Origin: Alnus glutinosa | Taxonomy: Eukaryota > Streptophyta > Magnoliopsida > Fagales > Betulaceae | Reading direction: 5' to 3' | NCBI RefSeq assembly: GCF_958979055.1 | Contig: NC_084893.1 | Span: forward strand, 5,769,071-5,833,070 | DNA: 64,000 nucleotides | Position numbers and translations under genes: made by a program | Notes under the pieces: model-generated | What the model saw: the letters and a program-made list of their open reading frames with translations, nothing else | Database searches by the model: none | What the model was told of the DNA's origin: nothing | Part shown: positions 25,190-38,130 of the stretch, in pieces | Numbering within the stretch: position 1 is the stretch's first letter | Layout of the letters: each line of letters begins with the position of its first letter

Positions 25190-27052
25190 AAGAACAAATT
25201 TAATGGCTTAGTCCTTCAAATTAAGGGGTTTTTTTTTAAAGCAAATTTTGGAAGAGAGAAAGAGAGTGATTGGAGTTGGCTTCAGAGTTCCTTTTTATAT
25301 AAAACAATACTAAATAAAGACAATCTCGTTGGGATTATTCGGCCATTGCTTTTGAATAATACTGTGTGTGTTTGCTTTTCAATAATTTTGTGCTATCCTT
25401 GAAGGAGACAATACAAGTTGGGCCAAAGCCTGTTCTGATGCTCATTATTGTTCAAGGGAAATCTCTCAAAGAAAGGAAAAATGCTTATAAATTGAGTTTC
25501 CATCCATCTTTGAAGGTCTCTCAAATTATTTTCTCCTCTCTAGATTTACCTAATTGCTTATTCTATTTGTATTTTGTTTTTTTCCCACTTCTTTTTGCCT
25601 CTTCTGCTCCTTTGCTTCGTATAAACACGTGCTTATGCAAAAGCACCTAGACCTAACTGCATATATGTACATGATATTCTTTATTTTATTGTTTAAATTT
25701 TATTTGTGCATCTAACGGTATATATAATGTCACATTATTTAAAATTTTAAATGATGTGACAGTATATGCATTTCACTTGAAATTGAGAGAATCGTATGTA
25801 AGCATCCATGACGAACTGGATAAGGATCCTTATTCCATGACAAATAGGTAACTCCTTAATTAACGGGGTTAACGTGGGCCGTATGGTATAAATGAACAGT
25901 TTTAGGAACATGTCAGACCTTTATTACGTTTTAATAAATTAGTCTGTTTCGGTCAAAATCTATTAAAGAGGCTTTAACGCAATAATATAGTATTACGTAA
26001 TAAATACACAGAATAAACGTAACTCACAGAGTATGGTAGCCATCAACCATAGTTCGCCTCATATAATTTAAGGCAGATAGTAGCACATGTTGGTTGGTTG
26101 CCAAACAGAACACTAGCTGAAGTGCCACGCATCCTCCTTAATTACTCATGTGGCAACACGAGCGCCCAGGACACAAGTCTAACTCAAATCTGCTCGACAC
26201 ACTAGTATAACAAAACCCATACAAGCTCAAATTCTAGGATTCGGATCCCCTCAGATTTCAAAAAATCTCAGGTTCTCAAATTTCAAAATTGTGGCCGTCG
26301 ATTGCATCCAAAGGCCATGATGCTTCTAAAGACACAAGATTGACCAGTAATCAAAAGGACTGACAATTTTACATTCACTTCCTGTTAAGAGAAGTGATCA
26401 GATTCTGAATATCTGTAGTATTCTTGCATTGACTGTAAAATTAAATGAAAAATTCCCTATATCACCCTTTGCGTGACGGATCAGGATCTTTTACAATTTC
26501 AAGTCGTTTTTACATCGAAATGACGTAAAAAAATGTTACATATTAAAGATATGACATTTAAAACAAAAACAAAAAACAGTCTAAATTTTTTTTTCTTACA
26601 CTACATGTCGTATAAAAATTTTGAACAAAACACGTCTTAACCAAAAACAGAATGTTCCTGCCTATCTTCCCCTTCCTGGGCCATGCCGATCAGGTGCCCA
26701 CTTACCAAAGATAGATAGTTGAACTACCTCTACCAAATGTGATATATATAGCATGAAGAATGCATTGCGAGTTCAAATTATTAACCCAATCGAAAGTAGA
26801 AAGGCAAAATTTGATTTTAAAAAAAGAAAAGAAAAGAAAAGAAAAAGATAAGATAGGATGATTCTGGGAGCAGTATCATTTGCTCCTGGTCCACAAAAGA
26901 ATTAAAGTTCTGAGAAATGAGCTACATACACCATAAAAGAAAAACCAAATTACTAATTAGTTCCCGGCCTGACCTACAAACAAATACTTGAATGCAGTGA
27001 TTTATGACCTAAAAACTCAACTTTTGAGCAAAAAAAATTTCTCCATAAAGCT
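25190..27052. other. intergenic between MYB and PPT genes
   Basis: The tail-to-tail 3' flanks of the two genes. AT-rich, with small imperfect inverted repeats (for example aatgtcacattatttaaaat with its partial complement near 25730-25760). No gene recognised. Confidence 0.35.
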
Positions 27053-30000
27053 TCAAGCTTTCTTTGGCTTCAGGCGCTTCACCTGTGAATACACGAAGAC
27101 TCCAGCAAGAGCAATTGCAGTGCCTGCATCAAATCCAAGACAAGGGTATATCTATGACTGGAAAGGAGGGAGGCAGTAAAAAAAATGACATCAAATAATT
27201 CTGACCAAATTTTTTTAAACTAAAGATTACACAACTAGCTTACCAATAGTATTGATGGGTGAGACAGGTGTTTTGAAGAAGAGGACAGAGCTGACAATGA
27301 CCACCACCCGCTTCACACAATTTCCAACAGAGTGGGTAACAGGTGATACCCTCTGCAATATCATATAGGAAACCTGCGCAGTTCAAACCATAAAATTCAG
27401 CATTGTTCCAAATACGGAACAGAGAGTATTAAAAAAATATGATGACAATACAGAAGCAAATGCCCATTTTAAGTCCCCAATGCTTTAGAAGGGTACTATT
27501 TTCACCTCTTTTTTTTTTTTTTTGGCTTTCTATTTGAATCATACAGATATATTCGCATTTTGCTAAGCATTGGCCTTTTACCTTAGGAGATGCTATGTGC
27601 AAGAAAATCAAAGGGTTCTTGTGCTCAGGGTACTCACTAGACTCATGGTGAGAAGGACCACACGAAAGAAACTCATCAATGAGAGGCAAAGGAATAATTG
27701 ATGACTAAAACATTATCTTGATCCCTCCAAGTCAAAAGATAAAAAAAAAATGGTAATATATAAGACTAAATCATGCGTCATAATCTAATAATACGCATCA
27801 TAACCAAAACACCTCCATAAAAGCTGTCCAAAATTGTTTGAAATTATTTTGTGCATATAGTTCTGTAGTATAGCAGCCATACAATAATTTAAATTTAACC
27901 CATCTAAAAATAAGAGTTGAATGCTTATGGAAGCTACAGGCCCAACAATTGGTTACAATATGTAGGATAAACAAAGATGGCAAATCTTAAGTATAAGAAG
28001 CACAGGACTAGTTCTTGAAAGGTCATAATTCACGTATGAAAAACTAAGTAATTTGGAAAAGGAAACAAGAACAGAATATGTGAAGGGCCTCACCTGCTGA
28101 TAGGCATGGAAGCAGAGTGCAGCCAGTAGAGACCTGGTGTAAACTTGTCTAACATCTAATCCCTGTCATGGAATATAGTATACATTAATGAATCAGGCAG
28201 ACACATACATTAGAAATGCTTCTTCTCCTGGTAAAATCAAGACTATAAATAATTTGTTGCAGCTTTTAGCTCTTAAAAAAAATACTCACAGCTGATTGCA
28301 GGAATGCAGGAGTAAACTTGACACCATCCATGAAGATAGCCACAGGGACTAAGAAGAAAAAGGACATTATTGTTATTATTGAGAAGAGAGTAATGTTGTC
28401 CAAGGATTCCTGTGAAAGGATAAAATACCGGTTATGTGCCAATTCAAAAAAAAAAATAAAAAAATAAGAGAAAGAACAGCAACAAAACACAGTATGACAG
28501 ACCAACTGCATGCAACCGTTGCATAGTATTATTTTGTAACAATCAAGAAATAAAAGCAACGTGATTAAGAAGATTTGAATCTGGAGAATGTAGATGACCT
28601 CTTTCTTAACCATGACTTTTTTGCTAAGAACATTACGAGATTGGTTTGACAAATTGGAAGCCATTGCACTCCAGAATCCAGCCCTTCTCCAAAACAAAAC
28701 AGTAAGATCATTTATCAAAACTCAGGATTACAACTTGGGTATCATTGAATTCTAAATCAAAAGCTACATGCAGTGGTTATCTTTTAATCTTTGTAATAAA
28801 ACAAAAGTTTATGAAGATATCGTACCAGTTAAAAGATGCCTCAGTGACCGATGCTAGTGCCACTCCACCAACAATTGGTAAAAGGGAAGCAACCACCCAT
28901 GGAGTTGGCGTCTGTAGGAGCATGAAGATTATAGTTAAAGTTGGAACCACTTGATAGTAATGCTCAGTTACATAATAATTAATGTTCTTAAAAAATTATC
29001 AATTCCACTGTTTCTATACATCATTTCAAGAAAGTTAAGATCAAAAAAGGCAAATTAAATGAGCACTATTGCTGTCAATTTTCTTATATTACAGCATATA
29101 AAGTCAATCAGTTTGATCTCTATCCAGGACATCTTGGAGATCCTAATAATAAAATGAGGCAAAAGAGAAAACGAAATTCGCACCTCCCCTAAAAACATAG
29201 CAGAGAGGATGACCGAGAAGAACGGCTCCATGGCTTTGATTGTGTGAGTGAATGAAACTGCAACTTTTCCAAGACTCATATTAGTGAAAAGGTTTCCTAA
29301 AGTGTGCACCGCTGCCAGTGGCACTATTGCTGCAAGCTGTCAAGAAAATGCCCAAAAATAAGAATCACTACACGAAATCAATGCCTGTATAGATACTAAA
29401 ACTTTCGCATGATATAAAATACCTGGGAACCACTAAGTTTTGGCCTTTTGTAGAGATTAAGACCCCACATTAACGAAACAAATACAGTCCCAACAGCAAA
29501 TTGAACTGCGGTGACAGTTACAGGGTATGGGTATACCTTCAAAACCTGTGAATAAAAAGCATAAAAAATCATGCTCGTTACAGAAATACCACCATGCAAT
29601 AATCTTTTAGGTCAAGTATTAACGCAATGTTAACTGAAGTATCATTGTCAGCAGCTCGATATTAACCGAACCCTAAAGACCTGGTAAAATCTAATTACAA
29701 TTTACCATTACTCAATATCAACTATATACACAGCTCAGAGCCTCAGATAAAATGACTCTACGTCTCTACCACTAAAATTTACATTTTCTTTTAATGATAG
29801 AAAAAGGAAATTACGACACTTTCCACCGAAAAAGAGATCCAAGAAAAACTAAGTTTCAGTATATCACACACCTCAACAAACATATTTCTTTACCCTTTTT
29901 TCCCAACTACCGCACGTTGTTTGGCTTCATTCACTAAGCGATCTAACTATACCACCTTTAAGAACTTAATTTCCACAAAAATTTGAACATTCAAAGCTAA

Positions 30001-30532
30001 GAAAGTATGGCAAGCCATTATCTCAAAACCAAATCAAAATCCACAATCAGCACCTCAAATTTCAACTAAATGTTCACTCTCAGCAGTCAAAACAAAATCA
30101 AATCCACAATCAGATCGCCAAATCCATCAGAAACTTCACCTGCTTGTTGTAGATATTGAAGTAGATGTTGAAGAGGTACCAGAGCCCAAACAACGCCCCG
30201 AGCTCCACCGTCTTGGACAAGCCGCTGGATTCTGCGCTCTCGCCAGCGCTCTCGGGCACCGAGGTGGCTCTGACCTCCAAGCTCTTCGCGTCGCGATCGG
30301 ACTCGGGCGCGGGGACCGAAGACCAGGGCCTGAGCTTGAGCGAGTTCGACGAGGACAGAGACCACGACCGGCGAGGGGAGTTAGCAGAGACGGACACATT
30401 GGCGAGACCGTGGGGCTTCGAAGGCAACGAGGCGCGTATCGGGTCGAATCTAGGGTTGAAGGTTTGGTTCGAAGCCCTGCGAGGCTTCGGGAGAGAGAGC
30501 GTGGGCGAGTGAGAGAACGCCGCGCTCTGCAT
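27053..30532 (-). CDS. PPT: plastid phosphoenolpyruvate/phosphate translocator
   Basis: Antiporter of the plastid inner envelope that imports phosphoenolpyruvate in exchange for phosphate, feeding the shikimate pathway and fatty acid synthesis. Nine exons on the minus strand: 30140-30532, 29423-29545, 29184-29336, 28826-28911, 28599-28683, 28290-28409, 28094-28162, 27244-27373, 27053-27123; 409 residues, matching Arabidopsis PPT1 (about 408). Residues 1 to about 100 are Ser/Pro/Arg-rich and fit a transit peptide. The translocator domain follows, with [79 protein letters not shown] and [10 protein letters not shown] chose the ATG at 30530-30532 (MQSAAFSHS); the in-frame codon four positions upstream is TTG. 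Two GA/CT tracts lie just upstream. Confidence 0.95.
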
Positions 30533-30565
30533 TTTCGAGGCCAAATTGTTGAGATCTCAGAAAGC

Positions 30566-30566
<1 letters not shown>

Positions 30567-30600
<34 letters not shown>

Positions 30601-30633
30601 TTTTATTAGAGAGAGAGAGAGAGAGAGAGAGGG
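30567..30633 (-). repeat. (GA)n tracts in the PPT 5' leader
   Basis: Two GA runs (30567-30598 and 30608-30633) lie 35-100 bases upstream of the PPT start codon. They would read as (CT)n in its 5' UTR or core promoter. Confidence 0.8.
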
Positions 30634-31283
30634 CTTTGGAAAGTCCGCAGAGGAAGCGAGGTTGGTAGTTGGGTTGGTGAAACAGAGTGAGTGCGGAGTG
30701 GAGAGGAGGCGGGCGGTTGAGCACTTGTAGCAAAAATTAAAAAATAAACAAAAAGGGAATCGGAAATGTCTCGCATATTCTTGAGGATTCTGTTTTTATT
30801 ATAATAATTTTTTTTGGTGGGGGGAGGGGGAGGGGATTTCTTTACCTAAAAAAGCAAATAAAGTAATTAAGAAGAGCTTTCAAAATCTCAATTATTATTA
30901 TTATCTTAATACGTAATTAAGTGAAATATAATAAATTTAAAATATAACTAATATTTTAAAAATCTTATTAAAAATACATATAAAAATTATATATTTTATT
31001 ATAAATATATGTAAGAATCACGTATATTCTCGACAATTTATCTAATCCAATTTGATGTATTTGATGTTATTTTCATGCATATTTATTGTCTATCTTTTTT
31101 TTATAAAAAATAAAAAATAAAAAAAATTCACCATTGAATTTGTAGAACTCACATATAGGTATTATAGATTCAATGATAAATTTGTTCATTTATTGTGCAT
31201 AAATAGACAAATAAAAAAAAAGTAAAAATATAAAAACCAGACATTTCTCATCTCAAAAGCTGATCTTAGTTAATTGTGCTTAA
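30634..31283. other. intergenic AT-rich DNA
   Basis: PPT upstream region, then very AT-rich sequence with no feature recognised. Confidence 0.3.
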
Positions 31284-31395
31284 GCTCCCAAGGGGTAGCT
31301 CAATCAGTTGAAGACCACGCCTCATATAACGGAGGTCACTAGTTCGAATCTCTCATTTTCTCTTGTGGGGACATGTCAAAAAAATAAAAAAGTTC
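31284..31395 (+). mobile_element. tRNA-derived SINE
   Basis: A box A-like motif tagctcaatcag (31296-31307) and a box B-like motif agttcgaatct (31341-31351) are spaced as in RNA polymerase III promoters of tRNA-derived SINEs. The unit ends in an A-rich tail (31377-31391). It does not fold as an intact tRNA: the 3' acceptor side is absent. No clear target duplication. Confidence 0.6.
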
Positions 31396-31453
31396 TTAGA
31401 ATTTTTTTTCTTTTTTTCTTTTCTTTTGTCTTTTTAATATCCCTCGTGTTTTT

Positions 31454-31473
31454 GGGGGGGGGGGGGGGGGGGG
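31454..31473. repeat. poly(G) tract
   Basis: Uninterrupted run of 20 G, preceded by a pyrimidine-rich stretch. Confidence 0.9.
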
Positions 31474-31499
31474 AGTTGGTGTATTTTTAATAATTCTGA

Positions 31500-33982
31500 C
31501 CTTTTGGTACAGGGGAGAAGGAAAACAATGGTGTACTGGATATTCCTAGCTTGGGGTAATTTCCAACAACCAGCAAGTGATTACCAACGTACACCTACTT
31601 CAAGATCTGTGAGAGTTATGTCAAAGGGGAAAAATGTAAGAGTAATGAACTCTAGGTGTTGGATACACATCACGTGCAATAGTAGTTGTTTATTGCATCT
31701 TCAAATGAGTAGGTCTTGTGAGAGGACACCCGGATTTAGAGAGGGTGCCCCGTAGGGTCATAGCCACCCGGCCCACCCCACTTCTCAAAACATTTTTTTT
31801 TTTATTTTTTTAATTTAAAAACTTCACTTATAACTCTAGACTTTCACCATTTTTTAAAGACCCAATCTTAACCCTTTTAGAAACACATCAATATATAAAA
31901 ATCATCATTGTTATGTGCATTTTTTTTTTTTAAGAGGATGTGTATATTGAGGTAGGATAGTTGCATGATTCTTTCTTTTTTTTTTTTTTTTTGTCTTATT
32001 ATTTGTTTTTGACATGAAGAACTTAATAGACTTGAGGAAATTCTGTTGATATTGAAGTGTAAATGAATATTATATGCTAAATTTTAGAATCATAAGCTTT
32101 TACATTTTACATCCAAAGATTTTTTTAATTTATTTGGTTTTTTATGGAAATCAAACCGGGTCTTAAGTCAATCGATGATTCTACAGTGTGAAATACATCA
32201 TGATATGGAAATCAACTAAGTTAAATGGGGTCTTAAATTAATTGATTGCATACTACAATATATCTAATTGTTGTTTAATAACCATAATAGTTTTTAGTTC
32301 ATAAGAAACAATAAAAAATAAATAAAAATAAAAATAAGGAAAGAAAATTCAAACCAAAAAATTGAAAGAAAAGAAATAATACACGAATAAGAGAAGCTTC
32401 TGTACTACCATAAGATTCTAATTTTTAAGTTACAAAGTTATTGTCTTTATGCTTCGGCCTGTTTTAATAAGAAATTTTGATTTCATCACTGCTCGGATTC
32501 CATCCTGTTTGGATAAGAATAAGCTTGAGCATATGCTCGAACCACCCGAACAGGGACGGAGCTACGTGGTGGTTTTTCAACCCCCAAGCCACCATGTCTT
32601 TATGCTCCGGCTCGAGCACTTTAGTAGAAGGTACGAATGCCTTCTGAGAATAGCCGCCCACGCCCACGCCCACGCCCGATCCCCATCCCCATCCGTGTGC
32701 GTCGAAATGGGCCATACGTGAAAATATCTTAGAACCCAGGCTTGACCGTTGAATCTAATGGAATTAGGCCAGAGGAATAGACAAGGTGTGCTACGTTCGA
32801 TGAACCTGGCAGAAGCAGTGTAACCAATGTTCTACAACGACAAGCCGACCAAGATGCTTATTAATAATAAACAAAGAAAAGTGTTCCATCTTCATTGGTT
32901 CATCCGTCTCAAGATCTGCAAGTAACATCAACACGCCTTGTCTTCTTTCTTCATTTCCACTTATCTTTTTTTCTGTCAAAACAGGATCCTTTCCTTACAA
33001 AGCAATGAATACTGTCTCTCTTTCTTTATATGTCACCTCCCTCATTTAGACAAATGCCAACAAAAATAATAATAATAATAATAACCAAAAAAAACCCATG
33101 AAGAAGCAAATTGGAGATCCTTTGCCCGAATTCTAGAGAATTTAGATCCCAGTAGTTCAGGTAGGAAATGAGAAGATTGAGAGTCCTAGGGTGTCTGAAT
33201 GAGAAAATTTGGACACTAAATAAGAGTGAGGGTTACAGGGTGTCCGAACAGCCCCAAGTAGTCCGCAATGCAGAGCCCACCTACTTAGGCACCTTGGAAC
33301 CCGCACTTCTCTCTCTCTCTCATAGTGAATTTGAATAGAAAATTTCAGAGAATCTCAATCCTAAAGTTAAAGCCTCTGGTTCAACATGATTAGATGATGC
33401 CGTAGAACTGGCGCCTCCAAATTATCCTCCAATTTTCAGGGAAAGAACCAGGGTCCTTAAACACTACCATAAAGCAACTCCATGTTAACAATATAAGCTG
33501 CAAATAATAAATGATGCAAATAAAGGGTCCTTGTTAATCCTTCTATTTTCTGATCTCAAGTCAAATATATTAACGAACTCTTCAAAACATAAAACCCTTC
33601 CTAAAAACAGTTTTCACATTTATGTTACATCAAAACACTTTTTCAAATAAAAATAAAAAATAAAATATACTCCCAAAAACACATTAACAAACATACTCAT
33701 AGCTTCAATTTTCTCAGAATCCAAAATATACATAGCACTGGAACCCATCAATCACTTGAGTGAATATGGTCCATATTTACTGCGACAAATTGAGATTTCT
33801 ACAAATGAAATTAAAGATATTATTGAGCCTTTAATTTGTCTGGATATCTCTGGCATTACAGAAGCTCCATAAGGCAACCCATAAATCCAGTGGCCACAAT
33901 AACAAAAAGAAATTAAATTGATTGCACTCAGGGGGGAATGAAGAATACAGGTGCAGATATATGGCTTGATACCATTACACTT
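31500..33982. other. intergenic, no gene recognised
   Basis: AT-rich with T homopolymers. A small GC-rich minisatellite of cgccca/ccatcc units lies at about 32655-32692; the open frames around it (32449-32721 on both strands) are products of that repeat. The 3' part is the 3' flank of the RING gene. Confidence 0.35.
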
Positions 33983-36374
33983 TTAAGACATAAAAACTTG
34001 AGCACTTGCAGTCTTCATTTCCTGGCAGATAGGGCATACGTCAATAAACCCTTCACAATCCTTACAGAGACACAGATGCCTACAAGGTATCAACAAGACA
34101 CAGACTTCCTTAACTTTACAAGCCCTGCAATTCATCTGTTTCTTCATGTAGACTGAATTGCCAGAGCCATCTATAATGCCTTGGTGATCCACATTAGCAT
34201 AAGAGGCTGCATCATCTACCTCGCTGTCCCCACATCCTTCCTTCCCATGTATGGCGCCTTGTGCCATGACTCGCTGCAAATTGCTCTTCAAGGCATTGAC
34301 TACAGACTCATTGTACTTTGCTCTATAGTGCCAGGACTGAACTTCCATAGCAATCTGCTTTATTCTCTCCATTAATTCCTTGTTCTTGCGGTTCATATTC
34401 TCTATTTCAAGCTCTTTTTCATGCAACTTCCTATCAACTACCTTTTCTATGGCACTCAGAAAAGAAACCGTGTGTCTTTGCTTCAGTTCCCTCACATCCT
34501 TGAGGATGTTTTCCTCCTGTTTCAAACACACCAAGGAAGAATTTCTTTTGTAAAAGCTACAGTGAGAATAGAATTTTTTTCTATTGCAAACTAATTTCTA
34601 GGTGTCGGCCTCCTAAGTGGTGACAACAATGATAAGAGAGGATCAAAGTTAACCTTCTGACTCTTTGACCTTGAAAAAAAAAGCTGGTATTGTTAAGATA
34701 ATAGCATTAACACCACCATAAGCTGATCTCTGGATTAAGATTATTACCTGAAATCTGATATAACAATCAAATTCTTCATTCTGCCGATCAATCTCTGTCT
34801 TCAGATTATCGCTGAGGGACAAAATAACAGGGAGGGCAGCTGTCATACTTTCACTTGCAGAAGTTACAGAAGAGTTATGTTCGTCCTCCTCATATGCAAG
34901 CTTCAGCCCAGTTGATACAGGGTTAGGATTCAGAATGCTTCCAGACTGACCGGCTTTATCTTGAGAGAAGTTATTATTTAGAGACACGAGATGCTTTTGC
35001 TGTCTGGAAATAGATTCTGCTTCCCTAGCTCTTTTAGTTGGCTGCTCCATTGCACTCGTATGGTTATTTCCCATGTAGTTTAAAGGACCAACACTGCATC
35101 CAACAGTGACTGGCAGATGCAATGTTACCTTATGAGATTAATGTAAATAAGGAGAGCAACAGCAAATAAAATTAATGAACAAAAATGCCACGGAATTGTA
35201 AGACATTCTAGATATTCTGCAATGAACAAAAAATGCAGTATAATTATCACCAACTGGAAACAGCAAGAAGCATGATTTTAATTGCAAGTTTACTTAAAAA
35301 TATCATAAGAAATCACATCTGATTAAAAAAAGAAAGAGAAGAAAAGGCATTGACAAGATAATTCCCAACTCACAAGAAAGGGTGGAGGACAAAGATTGCT
35401 GTAAAGGGCAGACACGGGAAGGGAAGAAGGGACAGGGGAGACACATGGAGAGTGTAATATGTTTTTTTCTGCCCAGGACAATTTTAAAATGATTTCCCTA
35501 GTGTAAGATGCTCAGAGTTAGGTAGTCCATTGACCATTCTCATTTGTTGTTATTAAGTTTAAAGAATGAGGCGCGCAGAATTTTGATTTACAAGTGGTAG
35601 TAGAGCTCAGGTGTTCCTTTGTCTTGACAAATAACTGCATCAGTTCATTGGCAAAGAAACCAGTCAAAAACCAGAAGACATTCCCCATTAAATCACTATT
35701 GCTTACAAATTTCTAACAATTGATCTTCAATGATATGTGCACAAAACAATTCCACCTAGTTGTACAAAAATGGAAGAGTTAAGGACATTGCGCGCACACG
35801 CACACACACAAGTACATTTGCATTTATATATATAGGCCATTCCCATAATTATCATTGAAATAACACCTTTCCAATTATATCTTGAAAAGGCATAATTATG
35901 TTGTGCATTTGATTCAATACTTACCTGGACTTTCAAACTTGTATGAGTTAAATAAACACATGTTTTGTAGCGAGTATGGTGCAGCAATAGACATCATCCT
36001 TAATTGAAGCAACAATTTAACCTTAGATGGCCAAACCGAATGAGAAATCTTGTCCTAATTTATCAAAGTTGCAAAAGATAGATAGACCAAGCACATAACA
36101 ACTATGTCCAGAAAAGAAATAACTGGACTAGACAATAGGAGGGGTAATGTCTATGAAATCGACATGAATAACAGATAACATCTTAGGACAACAAAACAAC
36201 AAATTTAATCTGTATTTAGAAGGGGAAAAAACAATATAATTCAGTGATAAGTTCTTGGGAAAACTCACAATCTCCAAACAGCTGCAGCTGGGGCAATCCA
36301 CCGGTGACATATTGAAACTGACTTTCGTCAAGGAAAGTGGGAAACACAGGATTGCTACTATCACCTCCAAACAT
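33983..36374 (-). CDS. BOI/BRG-type RING-finger E3 ubiquitin ligase
   Basis: Predicted ubiquitin ligase of the BOI/BRG (S-RNase-binding protein-like) family; in Arabidopsis these restrain cell death and stress or hormone signalling. Coding exons on the minus strand are 36269-36374, 34748-35109 and 33983-34516, giving 333 residues, normal for the family. It starts MFGGDSSNPVFPTF. It then has a polar segment (QPTKRAREAESISRQQKHL, NPNPVSTGLKLAYEEDEHNS) and a coiled coil (KLHEKELEIENMNRKNKELM, followed by SWHYRAKYNESVVNALKSNL). The C-terminal C3HC4 RING has CRAC, PCRHLCLCKDC and CPIC, and the protein ends SAQVFMS. The start ATG is 5 bases into the exon, after a probable 5' UTR intron. Confidence 0.92.
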
Positions 36375-36378
36375 ATTC

Positions 36379-37036
36379 CTATAAGAAACCAAGAAAGACC
36401 AATCATCCCATAAACTAACCAAACTTATTAAGGCACAACAACTAATTAGGAACCTAAGCTCAAGAATCTCATTACAAGAAACCCAAATCATGTACAATGA
36501 AGCGCCTCAAAAATACTAATTGATTATGAGGGGCACCAGATGATCAAGCAAATAAATTACCTGAATTTAAAATTTTCAAGGAATCACCTTCTTAGAACAT
36601 CACAACCAACATCACCAATAACAATAAACTGGTAAAAACATATGCTTTCCATATCTATCCAAACATATTATGTATCAAATGAAATCAAGCACCTAAAAAA
36701 CTTGATGGCAAAAAGATCTAACACACAAATACAAGATTCCAACAAAACCCATAAGGAAAAAAAGAAAAAGAAAGAAGAAGCTTTAGCATAATAACGATTA
36801 GCCTCCATAGATTATAGATTTTCTCCAAAACAAATCATAACCATAAAAAGCGCTTAAAGAAAACCCCTATATCAAATTCCTAATCCAATCTTTAAGCGAT
36901 CAGAGTTTTTTTTCAAGAAATGCAATACCCAGATCAACAATAGCAAAGAAAGACCAGAATTTTCAGTCTCTTTCCTTTCCGGGCACTTTCTCGGGAATCC
37001 AACAGAGCATAAGGAAGATAAAATCAGAACCAGTAC
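36379..37036 (-). other. probable 5' UTR intron of the RING gene
   Basis: On the minus strand a donor (CAG|gtactg at 37037/37036) and an acceptor (ttatag| at 36379) would join an untranslated exon at about 37037-37130 to the exon carrying the start codon. Inferred from splice consensus only. Confidence 0.5.
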
Positions 37037-37679
37037 CTGAAATCGTCGTGTGGGTCGTTGCGGAGTCCGATGAAAATGGGAGTGTGAGAGAGCGACAGAG
37101 AATTTCGCTAAAAGAGAAGCATAATTATTGGGACGGTTGGGAGGGACAGTGGTTCGTGGAAAAGTAGGGGGAGAGTGGTTAAGGTTAAGAAGAAAACCGA
37201 TGATTCCATTTGTACGGGGAATTGTTGGTGTTGGCGTTGGCGTTGGTGTCGTGGTTGTGAGAGTGATCTTCATCATCGCCTTCATCAGCTTTCTTTTCGT
37301 TTTCCCACCGGTAATATTTTTCATTTCTTTATTTGGGGTTTTACTGATGCGTCGGTGGGAATTGACCTTGCTGTCCTTATCTTTTGATAGGTGAAGTTTT
37401 ATTCAAATAAACAGATATTTTCCAAAACGTTCAAATCAACTACTTGGGTTTCTACGTCTTTTTGCACTCCCCACTCCCTACAGCATTATTGTCTTCCAAC
37501 GCGGATAAACACTACAAACGCCTTATAATCCAAGAGACTAAAGTTAAAAGAATCAAAATATGCTAATTTCAAGACACAAGTTTTAATGGTAATTTTCTTT
37601 TACAAATTAAGAAAAAAATTCACTTTTTTTAAAAAAAAAAAAAGAAAAAAAGAAAAAAAAAAGAAAGAAAGAGTCAATC

Positions 37680-38130
37680 TTATTACTCAAACATGAATGC
37701 CCTGGTATGCTAATACAACATTTTGAATGAAGGAGGAGCGCTCCTCAATCCATATATACTGTCTAGCAATTGAGAAATCGCACATTTCGCCAACACATGG
37801 GTAACCTTATTTGCATTTCTTCTAACATGCTCTATCTCAACATAAATAAAATGAGTCAAATAGGTCTTGATGCCATCTACAATCTGTCCATAGGCTCTAC
37901 TGAGACCACAATAGAGGAATCACCCTCCAATATTATCCGATGCCGCCTACCTCCCTGCCTAACAGCACCGCGAACCAGGCTGCGACCGCCTCAGCAGAAG
38001 TCGGGTCAATAATAGAAGGAAATAATTTGGACTATGCTGCCACCACACTCCCCAAATCGTCCCTTATAACAACCCCGACACCCATCCGCATAGACCCCTT
38101 ATCAATTGCCACATAGAAAAAAAGTACACT
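37680..38130 (-). pseudogene. decayed LINE RNase H domain
   Basis: Minus-strand frames contain VAIDKGSMRMGVGVVIRDDL near 38060-38115 and a downstream SAEAVAAWFAVLLGRE-like block, matching the RNase H domain found at the end of plant LINE ORF2. In-frame stops and frameshifts break it. Toward the end, WIEERSSFIQNVVLAYQGI resembles the usual LINE C-terminus. Confidence 0.65.

Noticed and set aside
30165..30512. open frame antisense to PPT exon 1
   Set aside because: Shadow of the real coding exon, which has clear family similarity.
31291..31360. possible tRNA gene
   Set aside because: A and B boxes are present but the acceptor stem and anticodon arm do not fold; an A-rich tail indicates a SINE.
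32449..32721. open frames on both strands with His/Ala or Gly/Val repeats
   Set aside because: Generated by the cgcccacgccca minisatellite; no conserved protein.
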